Shown here: piece after piece, positions 52,181 through 61,656 of the stretch | Position numbering within the stretch: position 1 is the first letter of the stretch | Layout: each line of letters begins with the position of its first letter | Assembly (NCBI RefSeq): GCF_000949475.1 | Contig: NZ_JRHC01000004.1 | Span: 248,001 to 312,000 of the forward strand | From: Draconibacterium sediminis | Lineage (GTDB): Bacteria; Bacteroidota; Bacteroidia; Bacteroidales; Prolixibacteraceae | Direction of reading: 5' to 3' | Length of the DNA stretch: 64,000 nucleotides | Program-made: the position numbers and the translations under genes | The notes under the pieces: model-generated | What the model saw: only the letters and a program-made list of their open reading frames with translations | Databases searched by the model: none | What the model was told of the DNA's origin: nothing

Positions 52181-52277
52181 TGTTAACACCTGTTAGCATT
52201 TAATTGCATTTGTTAGCTTATGTTTAGTTTACTTAATATTTGTTATCATTTTTAAATTTATTGTAAGGGTATATTTG
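52181..52277 (+). promoter_or_regulatory. 10-bp phased TGTTA array and promoter before TonB receptor
   Basis: TGTTA-type blocks at 52181, 52191, 52211, 52221 and 52241, all in 10-bp register, with weaker matches (TAATTGCATT, ACTTAATATT) in the gaps at 52201 and 52231. The -7 TATATTTG (52270-52277) matches TAnnTTTG and lies 28 bp before the ATG. The period differs from the 11 bp of the Pho boxes. Confidence 0.6.
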
Positions 52278-52304
52278 GCCAAATAAAATTTTAACCCATT
52301 TTCA

Positions 52305-54695
52305 ATGAAACCATTTTACCTCTGTTTCGCACTATTATGTAGTGTTCATCTTGTTCTTGCACAGAACGTAACAATTAGTGGATATGTTACGGATTTAACC
52401 ACCGGCGAATCGCTTATTAATGCCAATATTTATGAAACCTTAGAAAAGAAAGGTACCGTTAGTAATGTTTACGGCTTCTATAGTCTCACGCTACCCGCCG
52501 GGCAGCATAGCTTGCAGTTTTCTTTTGTTGGTTATAACAAACAAATCCTCGGTTTAAATTTACAAAAGGATACGGTAATCAATATGAAGCTGAAACAAAT
52601 GGCCGATCTTGACGAAATTACTGTACACGCCTCGAAATCGAATGTTGAACGTACCCAAATGAGTTTAATTGAGCTCCCGACTGCGCGTATTGAGAAATTA
52701 CCGGTTATACTTGGCGAGCCCGATGTTTTAAAAGTTATTCAGCTGTTGCCGGGAGTTCAGGCCGGTACAGAAGGCACCAGTGGAATTTATGTTCGGGGAG
52801 GCGGTGCCGATCAGAATTTGTTTTTGCTTGATGGGGTTCCCGTTTACAATGCCAGTCATTTGTTCGGATTCTTTTCGGTGTTTAATTCCAACGCGGTAAA
52901 AACAGTAAATCTTTACAAAGGAGGTTTTCCGGCACGTTTTGGCGGGCGCCTGTCGTCGGTGGTTGATATTCGAATGAAAGAAGGGAACGACCAGGAGTAC
53001 AAAGGCGAGTTTTCGGTAGGCCTTATTTCTTCGCGCTTTTCGTTTGAAGGTCCTATCAATAAAGGAAAAACAGCTTTTATTGTTTCCGGCAGGCGAACAT
53101 ACATCGATTTATTGGCACAGCCGTTTATTCAATTAGCCAATAAAAAAGCCGATAATGAAGATATAAACGCAGGGTATTATTTCTATGATCTGAATGCAAA
53201 AATAAACCACAGGTTTTCTGATCGCGATCGTTTGTTCCTGTCGGTGTACAGTGGCAAGGATAAGGCTTATGAGAAATCTGAATTTACCTCGGTTCAGACG
53301 AACTATTCCGATAAATATAATGATAACCTTGGTTGGGGAAACATTACTTCAGCCTTACGTTGGAACCACGTTTTTAGCCCTAAGTTATTTAGTAATGCTA
53401 CCCTCACCTACAGCAAATACAGGTTTGATGTTGAGAGTGATTATGAATACACTGAACAGGAACATTATGACAGGGATTATTTTCGTTATTTGTCGGGGAT
53501 AAATGATGTTACTGCGAAGATAGATTTTGATTATTACCCCGCAATAAATCATTCGTTAAAATTTGGGGCCTCAAATACCTGGCATACTTTCAGGCCGGGG
53601 GTGAACCATGAAAAAACAACCATTGATGAAGATGGGTATCAATTGGATCAGGATACAACTTATGGCAATGAAAATATAGCTGCAACCGAATTGGATGCTT
53701 ATGTGGAAGACAGCTGGAACATCACTCGGCGTTTGAATGCCAATATCGGGTTGCACTTTTCGTGGTTTAATGTGCAGAATACCAATTATACATCGTTTCA
53801 GCCTCGTATGGCTTTGCGTTACCTGGTTTCTGATAATTTATCGGTAAAAGCTTCTTATGCCAAAATGAGCCAGTATATTCATTTGCTGAGCTCTGCAACC
53901 ATAAGCCTTCCTACCGATTTGTGGTTACCCACTACCCAAAATGTAAAACCTCAGAATTCGCAACAATGGGCGCTGGGAGCAGCTTATAAGCACAACAAGG
54001 GATACGAATTTTCGGTTGAAGCCTTTTACAAAAAAATGGATAACCTGATTGAGTACAAACCCGGAGCAACGTTTTCGGGAGTTAGCGAAGGCTGGGAAAG
54101 CAAAATTGAAACCGGTAAAGGCTGGTCGTACGGTGCCGAATTTATGCTGGAAAAGAAAACCGGAAAAACTACCGGATGGCTGGGTTATACCTTGTCGTGG
54201 TCAAACCGCAAATTCGACAATCTGAATTTTGGCGAAACATTTCCTGCAAAATACGACCGCCGACACGATGTTAACCTTGTGCTTAATCACGAGTTCAGTA
54301 AAAAATTTGATATAGGCTTAGCCTGGGTTTACGGAACCGGAAATGCAACCACCCTTGGAGCTCAGGATTATGCGGCAATGCTCCCCGGGATGGGCAGGTA
54401 TCAGTCAGATGGAATGATAACTTATTACGGTGGCCGAAACAGTTACCGGATGCCGGCGTATCACCGCCTCGATTTAAGTATGAATTTCCATAAGCAAAAA
54501 AAGCACGGCGTTCGCACCTGGACAGTCGGGCTGTATAATGCATACAGTCGTCAGAATCCTTTTTTCGTGTATTGGGACAGCAAAACAATCGTTGTTCCCT
54601 CTCCTGAAGGAGATTATTATAAAAGGAAACCGGTACTGAAACAAGTGAGTTTGTTTCCGTTAATTCCTTCTGTTAGTTACACTTTTAAGTTCTAA
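52305..54695 (+). CDS. TonB-dependent receptor
   Basis: 796 aa. Signal peptide (MKPFYLCFALLCSVHLVLAQ), a carboxypeptidase-regulatory-like domain (about 22-105: ISGYVTDLTTGESLINANI), a plug domain (GIYVRGGGADQNLFLLDGVPV, about 160-181) and a beta-barrel ending SYTFKF. The layout with a DUF4249 lipoprotein directly downstream is common in Bacteroidota and suggests uptake of an unknown substrate. A 10-bp phased array sits in its promoter region. Confidence 0.92.
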   Translation: MKPFYLCFALLCSVHLVLAQNVTISGYVTDLTTGESLINANIYETLEKKGTVSNVYGFYSLTLPAGQHSLQFSFVGYNKQILGLNLQKDTVINMKLKQMADLDEITVHASKSNVERTQMSLIELPTARIEKLPVILGEPDVLKVIQLLPGVQAGTEGTSGIYVRGGGADQNLFLLDGVPVYNASHLFGFFSVFNSNAVKTVNLYKGGFPARFGGRLSSVVDIRMKEGNDQEYKGEFSVGLISSRFSFEGPINKGKTAFIVSGRRTYIDLLAQPFIQLANKKADNEDINAGYYFYDLNAKINHRFSDRDRLFLSVYSGKDKAYEKSEFTSVQTNYSDKYNDNLGWGNITSALRWNHVFSPKLFSNATLTYSKYRFDVESDYEYTEQEHYDRDYFRYLSGINDVTAKIDFDYYPAINHSLKFGASNTWHTFRPGVNHEKTTIDEDGYQLDQDTTYGNENIAATELDAYVEDSWNITRRLNANIGLHFSWFNVQNTNYTSFQPRMALRYLVSDNLSVKASYAKMSQYIHLLSSATISLPTDLWLPTTQNVKPQNSQQWALGAAYKHNKGYEFSVEAFYKKMDNLIEYKPGATFSGVSEGWESKIETGKGWSYGAEFMLEKKTGKTTGWLGYTLSWSNRKFDNLNFGETFPAKYDRRHDVNLVLNHEFSKKFDIGLAWVYGTGNATTLGAQDYAAMLPGMGRYQSDGMITYYGGRNSYRMPAYHRLDLSMNFHKQKKHGVRTWTVGLYNAYSRQNPFFVYWDSKTIVVPSPEGDYYKRKPVLKQVSLFPLIPSVSYTFKF

Positions 54696-54729
54696 AGTAT
54701 CCTTAAACTCAAAAAATATTTCGAATACC

Positions 54730-55803
54730 ATGAAATTCACACAAATAATACCAACACTCTTTTCTGTTCTTTTCTTATTTCTTGCTTCCTGCGAAAAGGA
54801 AATCGAGTTTAAAGGCGATGAAATAAAACCAATACTGGTGGTTAACGGCCTTGTTGTATCAGGCGATACGGTTACTGTTAAATTGTTGCAAAGCAGAAGC
54901 AAGCTTGAAGATAGTTTCGCTAATGTGGTGGTAGCAAATGCCAAAGTAGATTTATATGTCGACGATGAATTTGCCGAAACATTAAAACCCGTAAAAGAAA
55001 TGGTTTATGGATCGGAAACCCCGGTTATGATCGGGAAATACACGTCGTCGGTTATCGGGGAGGCAGGAAAAAGCTACCGGCTTGAAATTGTAGCCGATGG
55101 TTTCAGCCCCGTTAGTTGTGAAACAACCGTGCCGGAAGCTATTGAAATATCGGCCTGGGATACAACAACTGCTCTTAATACAAATGGTTACGGTTACTCG
55201 GGGAGGACTGAATTTAGTATTGAATTTGATGATAATGGGCAGCAGCACAATTATTATCGCTTGCAATCTAAATCGATTGAAGGGCAGGAATTGCTTAGGT
55301 ACATGCCTGATGGAATGATCATACATTCGGATACAATACTTATAAGGCAACAATATGAATGGGTTGAGATTCTAAATCCTCAACTTAACGAAGCTATAAA
55401 TGAGGCGGATGAATTAATTACCGGCACTCCCACTAATCAATATGCCATTTTTAACGACGACAGCTTTAACGGGAAAAAAATGAAGTTGAGGTTTGAGCTT
55501 GGGTACAGTTCTTATTCGTATGGCTACAGCAATTATGATAATAATGCCAGTTTCAAAATCCGGGACATATGCCTGTATTCGATTTCCGAAGAATATTACG
55601 AGTATCTGAATACAGCGAATCTGCATTTTTGGCTCGATGATGATTTCTTTTCCGAACCGGTTCAGGTATTTTCAAATATTAAAGGTGGTGTTGGTATCTG
55701 GGCATCAGCAAGCTGTTCTTCTTTTTCCTTACAGGAAGGTAATTACCCAATGGATGATAAGGTTTATATAGAGGCCGATTATGGTTATGGTTATGGGTAT
55801 TGA
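54730..55803 (+). CDS. DUF4249 lipoprotein
   Basis: 357 aa. Lipobox LFLASC with lipid cysteine near residue 21 and a DUF4249 domain (EKEIEFKGDEIKPILVVNGLVV.. through FSNIKGGVGIWAS). The C-terminus is a short Gly-Tyr repeat (DYGYGYGY). It is 34 bp after the TonB receptor and is presumed its surface or periplasmic partner. Confidence 0.88.
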   Translation: MKFTQIIPTLFSVLFLFLASCEKEIEFKGDEIKPILVVNGLVVSGDTVTVKLLQSRSKLEDSFANVVVANAKVDLYVDDEFAETLKPVKEMVYGSETPVMIGKYTSSVIGEAGKSYRLEIVADGFSPVSCETTVPEAIEISAWDTTTALNTNGYGYSGRTEFSIEFDDNGQQHNYYRLQSKSIEGQELLRYMPDGMIIHSDTILIRQQYEWVEILNPQLNEAINEADELITGTPTNQYAIFNDDSFNGKKMKLRFELGYSSYSYGYSNYDNNASFKIRDICLYSISEEYYEYLNTANLHFWLDDDFFSEPVQVFSNIKGGVGIWASASCSSFSLQEGNYPMDDKVYIEADYGYGYGY

Positions 55804-55904
55804 TTCCGATAACCATGGCATTTTTTTGCCAATATTTATTTTACCGAATACATATTTTCTATCTTTAAATCCTTTCGATCAATCGAATAGATTAAACTAT
55901 TGAA

Positions 55905-56786
55905 ATGAAAAATATTCCGGTGATTTCGGTAACAGGAAGATCGTTGGCCGAAGCTTATGAAACAGCACTTATTTATTTGTACGGGCAAGGAACCCGTTTT
56001 AAAACGCAGTACGACCGACCGGGTGATCCGCTGAGTATCGACTGTACCATGAATTTAACGATTCTGGAGCCGGAGACCGATCCGATGATACACATGGCCT
56101 TTCCCGGTGGGGTTGACGATTTGCGCGAATACGTGCTGGAACTGGAAGGACTAAAAGACCACCTGGTAAAAAACATGAACGATCCGGAAGATAAACGTCC
56201 GGAATATACCTATCACGGGCGACTGCAAAACTATGGTGTTTGGAAAGAACTGGTGGACGGAGAATCAAAAGAAGTTGGTGATTTTAAAGTTGACCAGATA
56301 AAAAATGTGATCAATAAACTGGCCGAACAGCCTTTTACACGGCAGGCACAAATGATTACCTGGATGCCCAACATTGATTTTACCTGCGACGATCCGCCAA
56401 GTTTACAATCGTTGTGGTACCGCATTCTGGAAGACGAAGACGGCATTTGGTGGCTGAACAGCAATATCCGCTACCGAAGTAACGATGCCTGGAATGCCGG
56501 ATTCCTGAATATGTTCGGGTTTATTCAATTTAGCAAAGATGTGGTTGCCGCCGGAATTGCGGAGAAGACAGGTAGGACTGTAAAACTGGGGCGCATGAAC
56601 TGGCAGGCGGATTCGTACCACATCTACGGGAAAGATATTCGCAGTGCTAAAGAACGCCTGTTTGGGCGCATAAACGACATGGCTTTTGAAGAGCGTACCA
56701 TGAATTTTAACGATCCGCGAATCCGTAAAGTGTACGACAATGCCGAGGCTGAGATTGTTAAAAAGATAAATGTTTCTGACCAGTAG
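55905..56786 (+). CDS. Thymidylate-synthase-like protein lacking the active-site Cys
   Basis: 293 aa. Overall TS fold signs: RQAQMITWMPNIDFTCDDPPSLQSLWYRI (145-173, split here from RQAQ and WMPN blocks), RSNDAWNAGFLNMFGF (191-206) resembling the dUMP/folate segment, and WQADSYHIYGKD (233-244) like the C-terminal HIY motif. Where TS has P-C-H the sequence has P165-S166-L167, so the catalytic cysteine is Ser; a cysteine lies five residues earlier (C161). It may be a divergent nucleotide-modifying enzyme or an inactive paralogue; the real thyA should be sought elsewhere in the genome. Confidence 0.7.
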   Translation: MKNIPVISVTGRSLAEAYETALIYLYGQGTRFKTQYDRPGDPLSIDCTMNLTILEPETDPMIHMAFPGGVDDLREYVLELEGLKDHLVKNMNDPEDKRPEYTYHGRLQNYGVWKELVDGESKEVGDFKVDQIKNVINKLAEQPFTRQAQMITWMPNIDFTCDDPPSLQSLWYRILEDEDGIWWLNSNIRYRSNDAWNAGFLNMFGFIQFSKDVVAAGIAEKTGRTVKLGRMNWQADSYHIYGKDIRSAKERLFGRINDMAFEERTMNFNDPRIRKVYDNAEAEIVKKINVSDQ

Positions 56787-56821
56787 TTATTAGCTGCTAG
56801 CCACTAGCTGCAAGCTTCAAG
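56787..56821. repeat. AGCTA-type simple repeat, copy 1
   Basis: TAGCTGCTAGCCACTAGCTG is a degenerate run of AGCT/CTAG words. A similar run is at 57538-57571, on the far side of lipB. Confidence 0.5.
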
Positions 56822-56858
56822 TATCCAGTCTAATTTAATCGAACAATGACTAATAGTC

Positions 56859-57527
56859 TCAATAAGCTTCGTTGAATTTCTTCTTGGCAATCTCTTTCAC
56901 CTCGTCCATCGAAATTTCTTTGCCCAGCTCCTGCTGAATGGAAGTTACAGCCGATGAGGCAAAACCACACGGATTGATGTAGTTGTAGTAACGCATGTCG
57001 GTGTTTACGTTTAGTGCAAAACCATGCATGGTAACATAACGGCTCACACGTACTCCGATTGCGCAGATTTTTCGTGCACGCACTTTGTGGTCGGGTTGCA
57101 GCCACACGCCGGTAGCACCTTCTTTTCTTCCGGCTTCCAGTCCGTATTCGGCAACCGTTGCAATAATGGCATCCTCCATTCGTTCAATGTATTCGCGCAC
57201 GCCAATTTTGTAATGTTCCAGGTCGATAATCGGGTAACCAACCAATTGGCCAGGTCCGTGATAAGTGATATCGCCACCGCGGTTTATCTTGAAATAGGTG
57301 GCTTCAATCTTCTTTAAAAATTCGGCATTGGCCATCATGTTGGCTTCGTCGCCACTTTTACCCAGAGTGTAAACATGTGGGTGCTCAACCAGGATGAAAT
57401 GGTTATCGGCAGTGGGTTTGCCTGTGCTGCGTTTTTGGGTGGTAAGCTCCTGAAGGCGTTCCTCCTGGTAATCCCAGCACGCTTTGTATTCTTTTAATCC
57501 AAGATCGACGTAATTAAAATCTGCCAT
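56859..57527 (-). CDS. lipB: Octanoyl-ACP:protein octanoyltransferase
   Basis: 222 aa. RGGDITYHGPGQLVGYPI is the lipoyl/octanoyl-binding segment with catalytic lysine region; GATGVWLQPDHKV and KICAIGVRVSRYVTMHGFALNV follow, and NPCGFASSAVTSI carries the catalytic cysteine of the C169-type site. It transfers octanoate from ACP to lipoyl domains. LipA is upstream on the same strand, 139 bp away, so the two form the endogenous lipoate pathway. Confidence 0.95.
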   Translation of the reverse strand: MADFNYVDLGLKEYKACWDYQEERLQELTTQKRSTGKPTADNHFILVEHPHVYTLGKSGDEANMMANAEFLKKIEATYFKINRGGDITYHGPGQLVGYPIIDLEHYKIGVREYIERMEDAIIATVAEYGLEAGRKEGATGVWLQPDHKVRARKICAIGVRVSRYVTMHGFALNVNTDMRYYNYINPCGFASSAVTSIQQELGKEISMDEVKEIAKKKFNEAY

Positions 57528-57537
57528 TTTTTTGTTT

Positions 57538-57571
57538 TTAGCTACGAGCTACTAGCCGCGAGTTACGAGTT
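57538..57571. repeat. AGCTA-type simple repeat, copy 2
   Basis: TAGCTACGAGCTACTAGCCG and following ACGAGTT, of the same word type as 56787-56821. It sits between lipB and lipA. Confidence 0.5.
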
Positions 57572-57666
57572 TTTTGAACCTTTCTCAGTCAGTAACTCAA
57601 ATTTTATAATTGCTAAACTGTTCTATTGTTAAACTGCCAACTGTGACTGTATACTGATCACTCTCC

Positions 57667-58530
57667 TTACGCTTTTACATGTTCTTCGGCCCGGTATGAG
57701 CTGCGCACCAGTGGTGAGCTTTCCACAAACTTAAAACCTTTGCGGATACCGATGTTGCGGTACTCCACAAATTTCTCCGGTTCGATGTATTCAACCACAG
57801 GCATATGTTTTGTCGTTGGCGCCAGGTATTGACCGATGGTCATTACCTTACAACCTGCTTCCAGCAAGTCGTCCATTGTTTTTAGCACATCTTCGTGGGT
57901 TTCACCTAAGCCAAGCATAATACCCGATTTTGCCCGTCCGAAATTGTCGGCAACATATTTAATTACGTCCAGGCTACGGCGGTATTTTGCAGCAAAACGT
58001 ATAAACGGAGTGCGTTCTTCAGTGGTTTCCAGGTTATGCGAGATCACATCCGGACCGGCATCAATCACCTGTTGCACCAATTCCATTTTTCCTCTGAAAT
58101 CAGGAATCAGCACTTCAATTTTGGTTTCCGGGTTCACACGTTTTACTTCGCGAATGGTTTCAGCCCAGATTCCGGCACCCTGATCTTCCAGATCATCACG
58201 GTCAACCGAAGTAATAACACAGTGTTTTACGCCCATAATGCGCACCGATTCGGCCAGTTTTTTTGGCTCTTCCAAATCTGGGGCAAGTGGCATTCCATTA
58301 GGTACGGCACAGAATTTACATTTGCGGGTACAAATATTTCCTAAAATCATAAATGTTGCTGTTCCCCGGTTCCAGCATTCGCCAATATTCGGGCAGTTTC
58401 CGCTGGTGCAAATGGTGTGCAAACCATGTTTATTCACCAGGTTCTTTACCTTCGAATAGCTTTCCCCCTTCGGCATTTTCATCTTCATCCACTTCGGCAG
58501 GCGTTCTCTGCCATTCAACTCATGTGCCAT
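57667..58530 (-). CDS. lipA: Lipoyl synthase
   Basis: 287 aa radical-SAM enzyme. The auxiliary cluster Cys are C41, C46 and C52 (CTSGNCPNIGEC); the radical-SAM cluster Cys are C67, C71 and C74 (CTRKCKFC). GLGETHEDVLKTMDDLLEAG and the C-terminal SSPLVRSSYRAEEH motif, including the serine that ligates the auxiliary cluster, are present. It inserts two sulfurs into octanoyl groups to form lipoyl groups. Full length. Confidence 0.97.
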   Translation of the reverse strand: MAHELNGRERLPKWMKMKMPKGESYSKVKNLVNKHGLHTICTSGNCPNIGECWNRGTATFMILGNICTRKCKFCAVPNGMPLAPDLEEPKKLAESVRIMGVKHCVITSVDRDDLEDQGAGIWAETIREVKRVNPETKIEVLIPDFRGKMELVQQVIDAGPDVISHNLETTEERTPFIRFAAKYRRSLDVIKYVADNFGRAKSGIMLGLGETHEDVLKTMDDLLEAGCKVMTIGQYLAPTTKHMPVVEYIEPEKFVEYRNIGIRKGFKFVESSPLVRSSYRAEEHVKA

Positions 58531-58798
58531 ATCCTAAACTGACTAAAAATTATTATATCGTTCTATTCTGCGTCTTTTTCATTTATTCTGCTGCAAAACT
58601 TCCTTAAATAGCTGGTGCTATTCGCGTCAATTTTGCCTTGTCTAAATAAAAAATCCATCAGAATATTTCCGACAAATAACATTTAGACAGTTCATGAAAA
58701 ATTTCTGCAAATGTAAAAGTTTAAAATCAAACTAAAATTGATTAAACTCCTAACTCTCAAAATTGTTCTTAAAAAAAGTATAGTTTAAACAACTGTGT

Positions 58799-58806
58799 TA
58801 TTTTTG
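58799..58806 (+). promoter_or_regulatory. -7 element that decides the start of the TPR gene
   Basis: TATTTTTG, a perfect TAnnTTTG match, overlaps the first possible start codon at 58795. The real start must therefore be the ATG at 58825, about 12 nt after the expected transcript start. Confidence 0.7.
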
Positions 58807-58824
58807 TACAACAAGCTGAAAACA

Positions 58825-60714
58825 ATGAGACACTTCATTATACTACTCCTCTTAATTACGGGATTGAATGCCGGTTTTGCACAGCAACAGCAGTCCGAGG
58901 TTCAAACCAAATCGAGTCTGGCAATTCGTTACTACAATGCGAAGGACTTTGAAAAAGCAGCGCCTTTGCTGAAAGAGGTGTATCAGCTCACCCGCAACAG
59001 TACCTATTTCAGGTATTACATTAACAGCCTGATAGGTTTGGCGCAATATGGCGAGGCCGAGACGGAAATTCAGCGCGAGATTAAAAAGCAAAAACCACCG
59101 CGTCCGGAATATTACGTGCATTTGGGGCAGGTATATAAAGAGCAAAACCGCATGGAGGAAGCTGATGCAATGTTTCGTGAGGCGATCGACAAAGTGCCGG
59201 CCAACCGGGGCGCGTATTTAATCACTGCCAATTCGTTTTTGGGCTGGGGCGAATACGGTTTGGCGCGCGATACCTATTTAAAAGGAAGAGCTGCCATGCC
59301 CGAAGAGTCGTTTAATTACGAATTGGCGCGGTCGTATCTGTATTTGCGCGATTACACCAACATGATGGAAGAATACCTGAATCTGTTACGCGAAGGAGAG
59401 CAACATCTGGCGCGGGTACAAAGCAGTTTGGCGTCGGCCATGCGGCTGGATATTGATGATGGTTTGCGCGACCAGTTTAGGGGGCAGGTGCTGAAACGTA
59501 TTCAGGGCGAGCCGAATGTAATTGGCTACAATCGTTTGCTGATCTGGTTTTTTCTGCAGGAAAAGAAATTTTCGAGTGCGCTGCGCCAGTCGATTGCTTT
59601 GGATAAACGAACCGGGGCAGAAGATGGACAGATTGCACAATTGGGCGACATGGCCTTACGAAATAAGGAGTACGCCCAGGCACAAAAAGCGTACGAATAT
59701 ATACTGGACAAAGGAGAAGAAACGCCATATTTTCCGCAGGCTTTTGCCCGGAATATTCATGCAAAATACATGGAATATACCAACGAGGGAGATGGCGACC
59801 CTGAGCAAGGTAAAGCTTTGGCTACCGATTTTGAAAACGGTTTGATATACCTGGGCATTGGTCCGGCTACCTTGAATTTGGTGCGCGAGTATGCGCATTT
59901 GCTGGCCTTTTACCTGAATGATACAGAAAAAGCAATTGCTGTTTTGGAGAAAGGTGAGAAAGTGCCGCAACTAAAACCCGAAGAGCTGGGTTTGTTGAAA
60001 ACCGAAATGGCGGATATCTATGTGTATGCCGACGATCAGTGGGAAGCCATGCTGATTTATTCGCAGGTAATTGAAGCCAACAAAAAGAATACATTGGGCG
60101 ACGAGGTAAAACTGAAAAAAGCAAAATTGGGTTATTACATGGGTAACTTCAGCTGGGCAAAAGCACAGTTGGATGTGTTAAAAGCCAGCACTTCGAAACT
60201 AACGGCCAACGATGCCATGGAGCTGTCGATGCTGATTGGTAATAACCTTAACCTCGATACTACAGCGGTTCCGCTAACCATGTTTGCCAAAGCTGATTTG
60301 CGCTTTTTCCAAAACAAAAGCGATGAGGCTATGACGATCCTCGATGGTTTGGCAGAATCATTTCCGTATCATTCGCTGGTGGATAATATCCTTTTCCGCA
60401 AGGCAAAAATTGAAATGGATAAGCAGAACTACGCAATGGCTGCCGAGTATTTGCAAACTATTGTTACCGATTTTAGTTACGACTTGCTGGGCGACGATTC
60501 CTTGTACCTGCTGGCCGAAATTAATAATTACCACCTGGGGCAGGCAGAAAAAGCGAAAGAGCTGTACAAACAAATACTAACCAGTTATCCGGGAAGTGTG
60601 TTTATTGAAGAATCGCGCGAGAAATACCGGGAACTACGAAAAGTTTACCCGGATAGGGAGCCGGAAAATAAAGAAGGATTGTTTGAGCGGGCTATTGAGA
60701 ATTCGGAGTTTTAG
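58825..60714 (+). CDS. Large secreted TPR protein
   Basis: 629 aa from the ATG at 58825 (see the -7 box). Signal peptide MRHFIILLLLITGLNAGFAQ, then TPR repeats through most of the protein (YNAKDFEKAAPLLKEVYQLT; YVHLGQVYKEQNRMEEADAM; YLLAEINNYHLGQAEKAKEL). Likely periplasmic; TPR proteins of this length in Bacteroidota often assist outer-membrane assembly or gliding/T9SS, but nothing here shows that specifically. It ends 18 bp before a convergent gene. Confidence 0.85.
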   Translation: MRHFIILLLLITGLNAGFAQQQQSEVQTKSSLAIRYYNAKDFEKAAPLLKEVYQLTRNSTYFRYYINSLIGLAQYGEAETEIQREIKKQKPPRPEYYVHLGQVYKEQNRMEEADAMFREAIDKVPANRGAYLITANSFLGWGEYGLARDTYLKGRAAMPEESFNYELARSYLYLRDYTNMMEEYLNLLREGEQHLARVQSSLASAMRLDIDDGLRDQFRGQVLKRIQGEPNVIGYNRLLIWFFLQEKKFSSALRQSIALDKRTGAEDGQIAQLGDMALRNKEYAQAQKAYEYILDKGEETPYFPQAFARNIHAKYMEYTNEGDGDPEQGKALATDFENGLIYLGIGPATLNLVREYAHLLAFYLNDTEKAIAVLEKGEKVPQLKPEELGLLKTEMADIYVYADDQWEAMLIYSQVIEANKKNTLGDEVKLKKAKLGYYMGNFSWAKAQLDVLKASTSKLTANDAMELSMLIGNNLNLDTTAVPLTMFAKADLRFFQNKSDEAMTILDGLAESFPYHSLVDNILFRKAKIEMDKQNYAMAAEYLQTIVTDFSYDLLGDDSLYLLAEINNYHLGQAEKAKELYKQILTSYPGSVFIEESREKYRELRKVYPDREPENKEGLFERAIENSEF

Positions 60715-60732
60715 GAATCACTGTATCAGTCT

Positions 60733-61191
60733 TTATTCAACTAATATTTTATATACTCCATCTAGTTCGTTCAATTCAAATTCCGAACCGTATATTTCTA
60801 TTTCATTATACCGTGTAAAAGCACAACAATTCTCACTCAACCTTACAGCATCAACAAACAAGGTAAACAAACTTTCTGATGAGATTTCAATGGAGTAAGT
60901 AACAGTCTGGGTTTTCCAACCTATTGAATGAATGGTAATAACATTAAAATCGTTTTCATCAATAAATTGAAATTCAACGTTGCTATGGTCATCGATATTT
61001 ACAATGTTAATGTCTTCAGGACTAAATACACCTGATGTAAATAGATTTTCTCCTGTTGATTTATCAACCAACTCAAAAACAAAGGGTGCTGGAGGTGTAA
61101 AACAATCAACACCATCACATTTGTCTTGTTTATCACAAGACCAGGTTGTGGTTGCAAAAACGAAAACTAAGAAGATTAGTGCTTTTCTCAT
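60733..61191 (-). CDS. Orphan lipoprotein
   Basis: 152 aa. Lipobox TTWSC (lipidated C19), followed by a Cys-rich DKQDKCDGVDCF stretch and a beta-rich body (VFELVDKSTGENLFTSGVF; VNIDDHSNVEFQFID). No family recognised. Convergent with the TPR gene. A 40-bp repeat array starts about 200 bp upstream of its start codon. Confidence 0.7.
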   Translation of the reverse strand: MRKALIFLVFVFATTTWSCDKQDKCDGVDCFTPPAPFVFELVDKSTGENLFTSGVFSPEDINIVNIDDHSNVEFQFIDENDFNVITIHSIGWKTQTVTYSIEISSESLFTLFVDAVRLSENCCAFTRYNEIEIYGSEFELNELDGVYKILVE

Positions 61192-61656
61192 GATAGCTTT
61201 TTGGGATCAATGTTTTCTTTTAGGATTGGTTTTTGACGGTTATGGTTGCGTTGCTTTCAGAATTATGTTCATCGATAATATGACTCAATGTTTTGTTACT
61301 GCTATATGTGTTTATAATTACAGCGAATTTGAGTTTTACTGCATTAAATATAACCGCTTTTCATTACATTGAAAAAACAGTTTTTTGGAATGTACAAATT
61401 ACACGTAAAAAATCTCCCTTAGCGAATGTAGTTTTTACATTGCCCAAAAGGATGCTAGTTTCCGAATGTAGTTTTTACATTGCTCAAAAGGATGCTAGTT
61501 TCGGAATGTAAGTATTACATTGGTCGAAAAGTCGCTAGTCGTAAAATGTAATCGCTACACCAGTCAAAAGATTGTCGGTTTCCCCTTTTTCTGTATGACA
61601 TTAGGCAAAAAACCATTCAATTTCTTTTCGTACTTTGGCGTTCTGATTTTCCAGCT
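61192..61656. other. Non-coding region with 40-bp array
   Basis: 465 bp between divergent genes. It contains the array at 61387-61583; the rest is AT-rich with no supported gene. The candidate -7 for the EamA gene (GTACTTTGG near 61629) is imperfect. Confidence 0.5.
61387..61583. repeat. 40-bp tandem array of hairpins with variable loops
   Basis: Four units at exact 40-bp steps (61421, 61461, 61501, 61541), with a shorter diverged fifth before them (GAATGTA at 61388). Each unit holds AATGTA-nnnnn-TACATT, a 6-bp stem with a 5-nt loop; loops are GTTTT, GTTTT, AGTAT, ATCGC and (first unit) CAAAT. Stem bases vary less than loop bases. A second conserved stretch, CAAAAGGATGCTAG-like, completes the unit. 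An ORF overlapping it is not real. Confidence 0.85.

Noticed and set aside
61293-61511. Open frame through the 40-bp array
   Set aside because: Mostly repeat sequence; 40 is not a multiple of 3, so the units are read in different frames and no product is kept.
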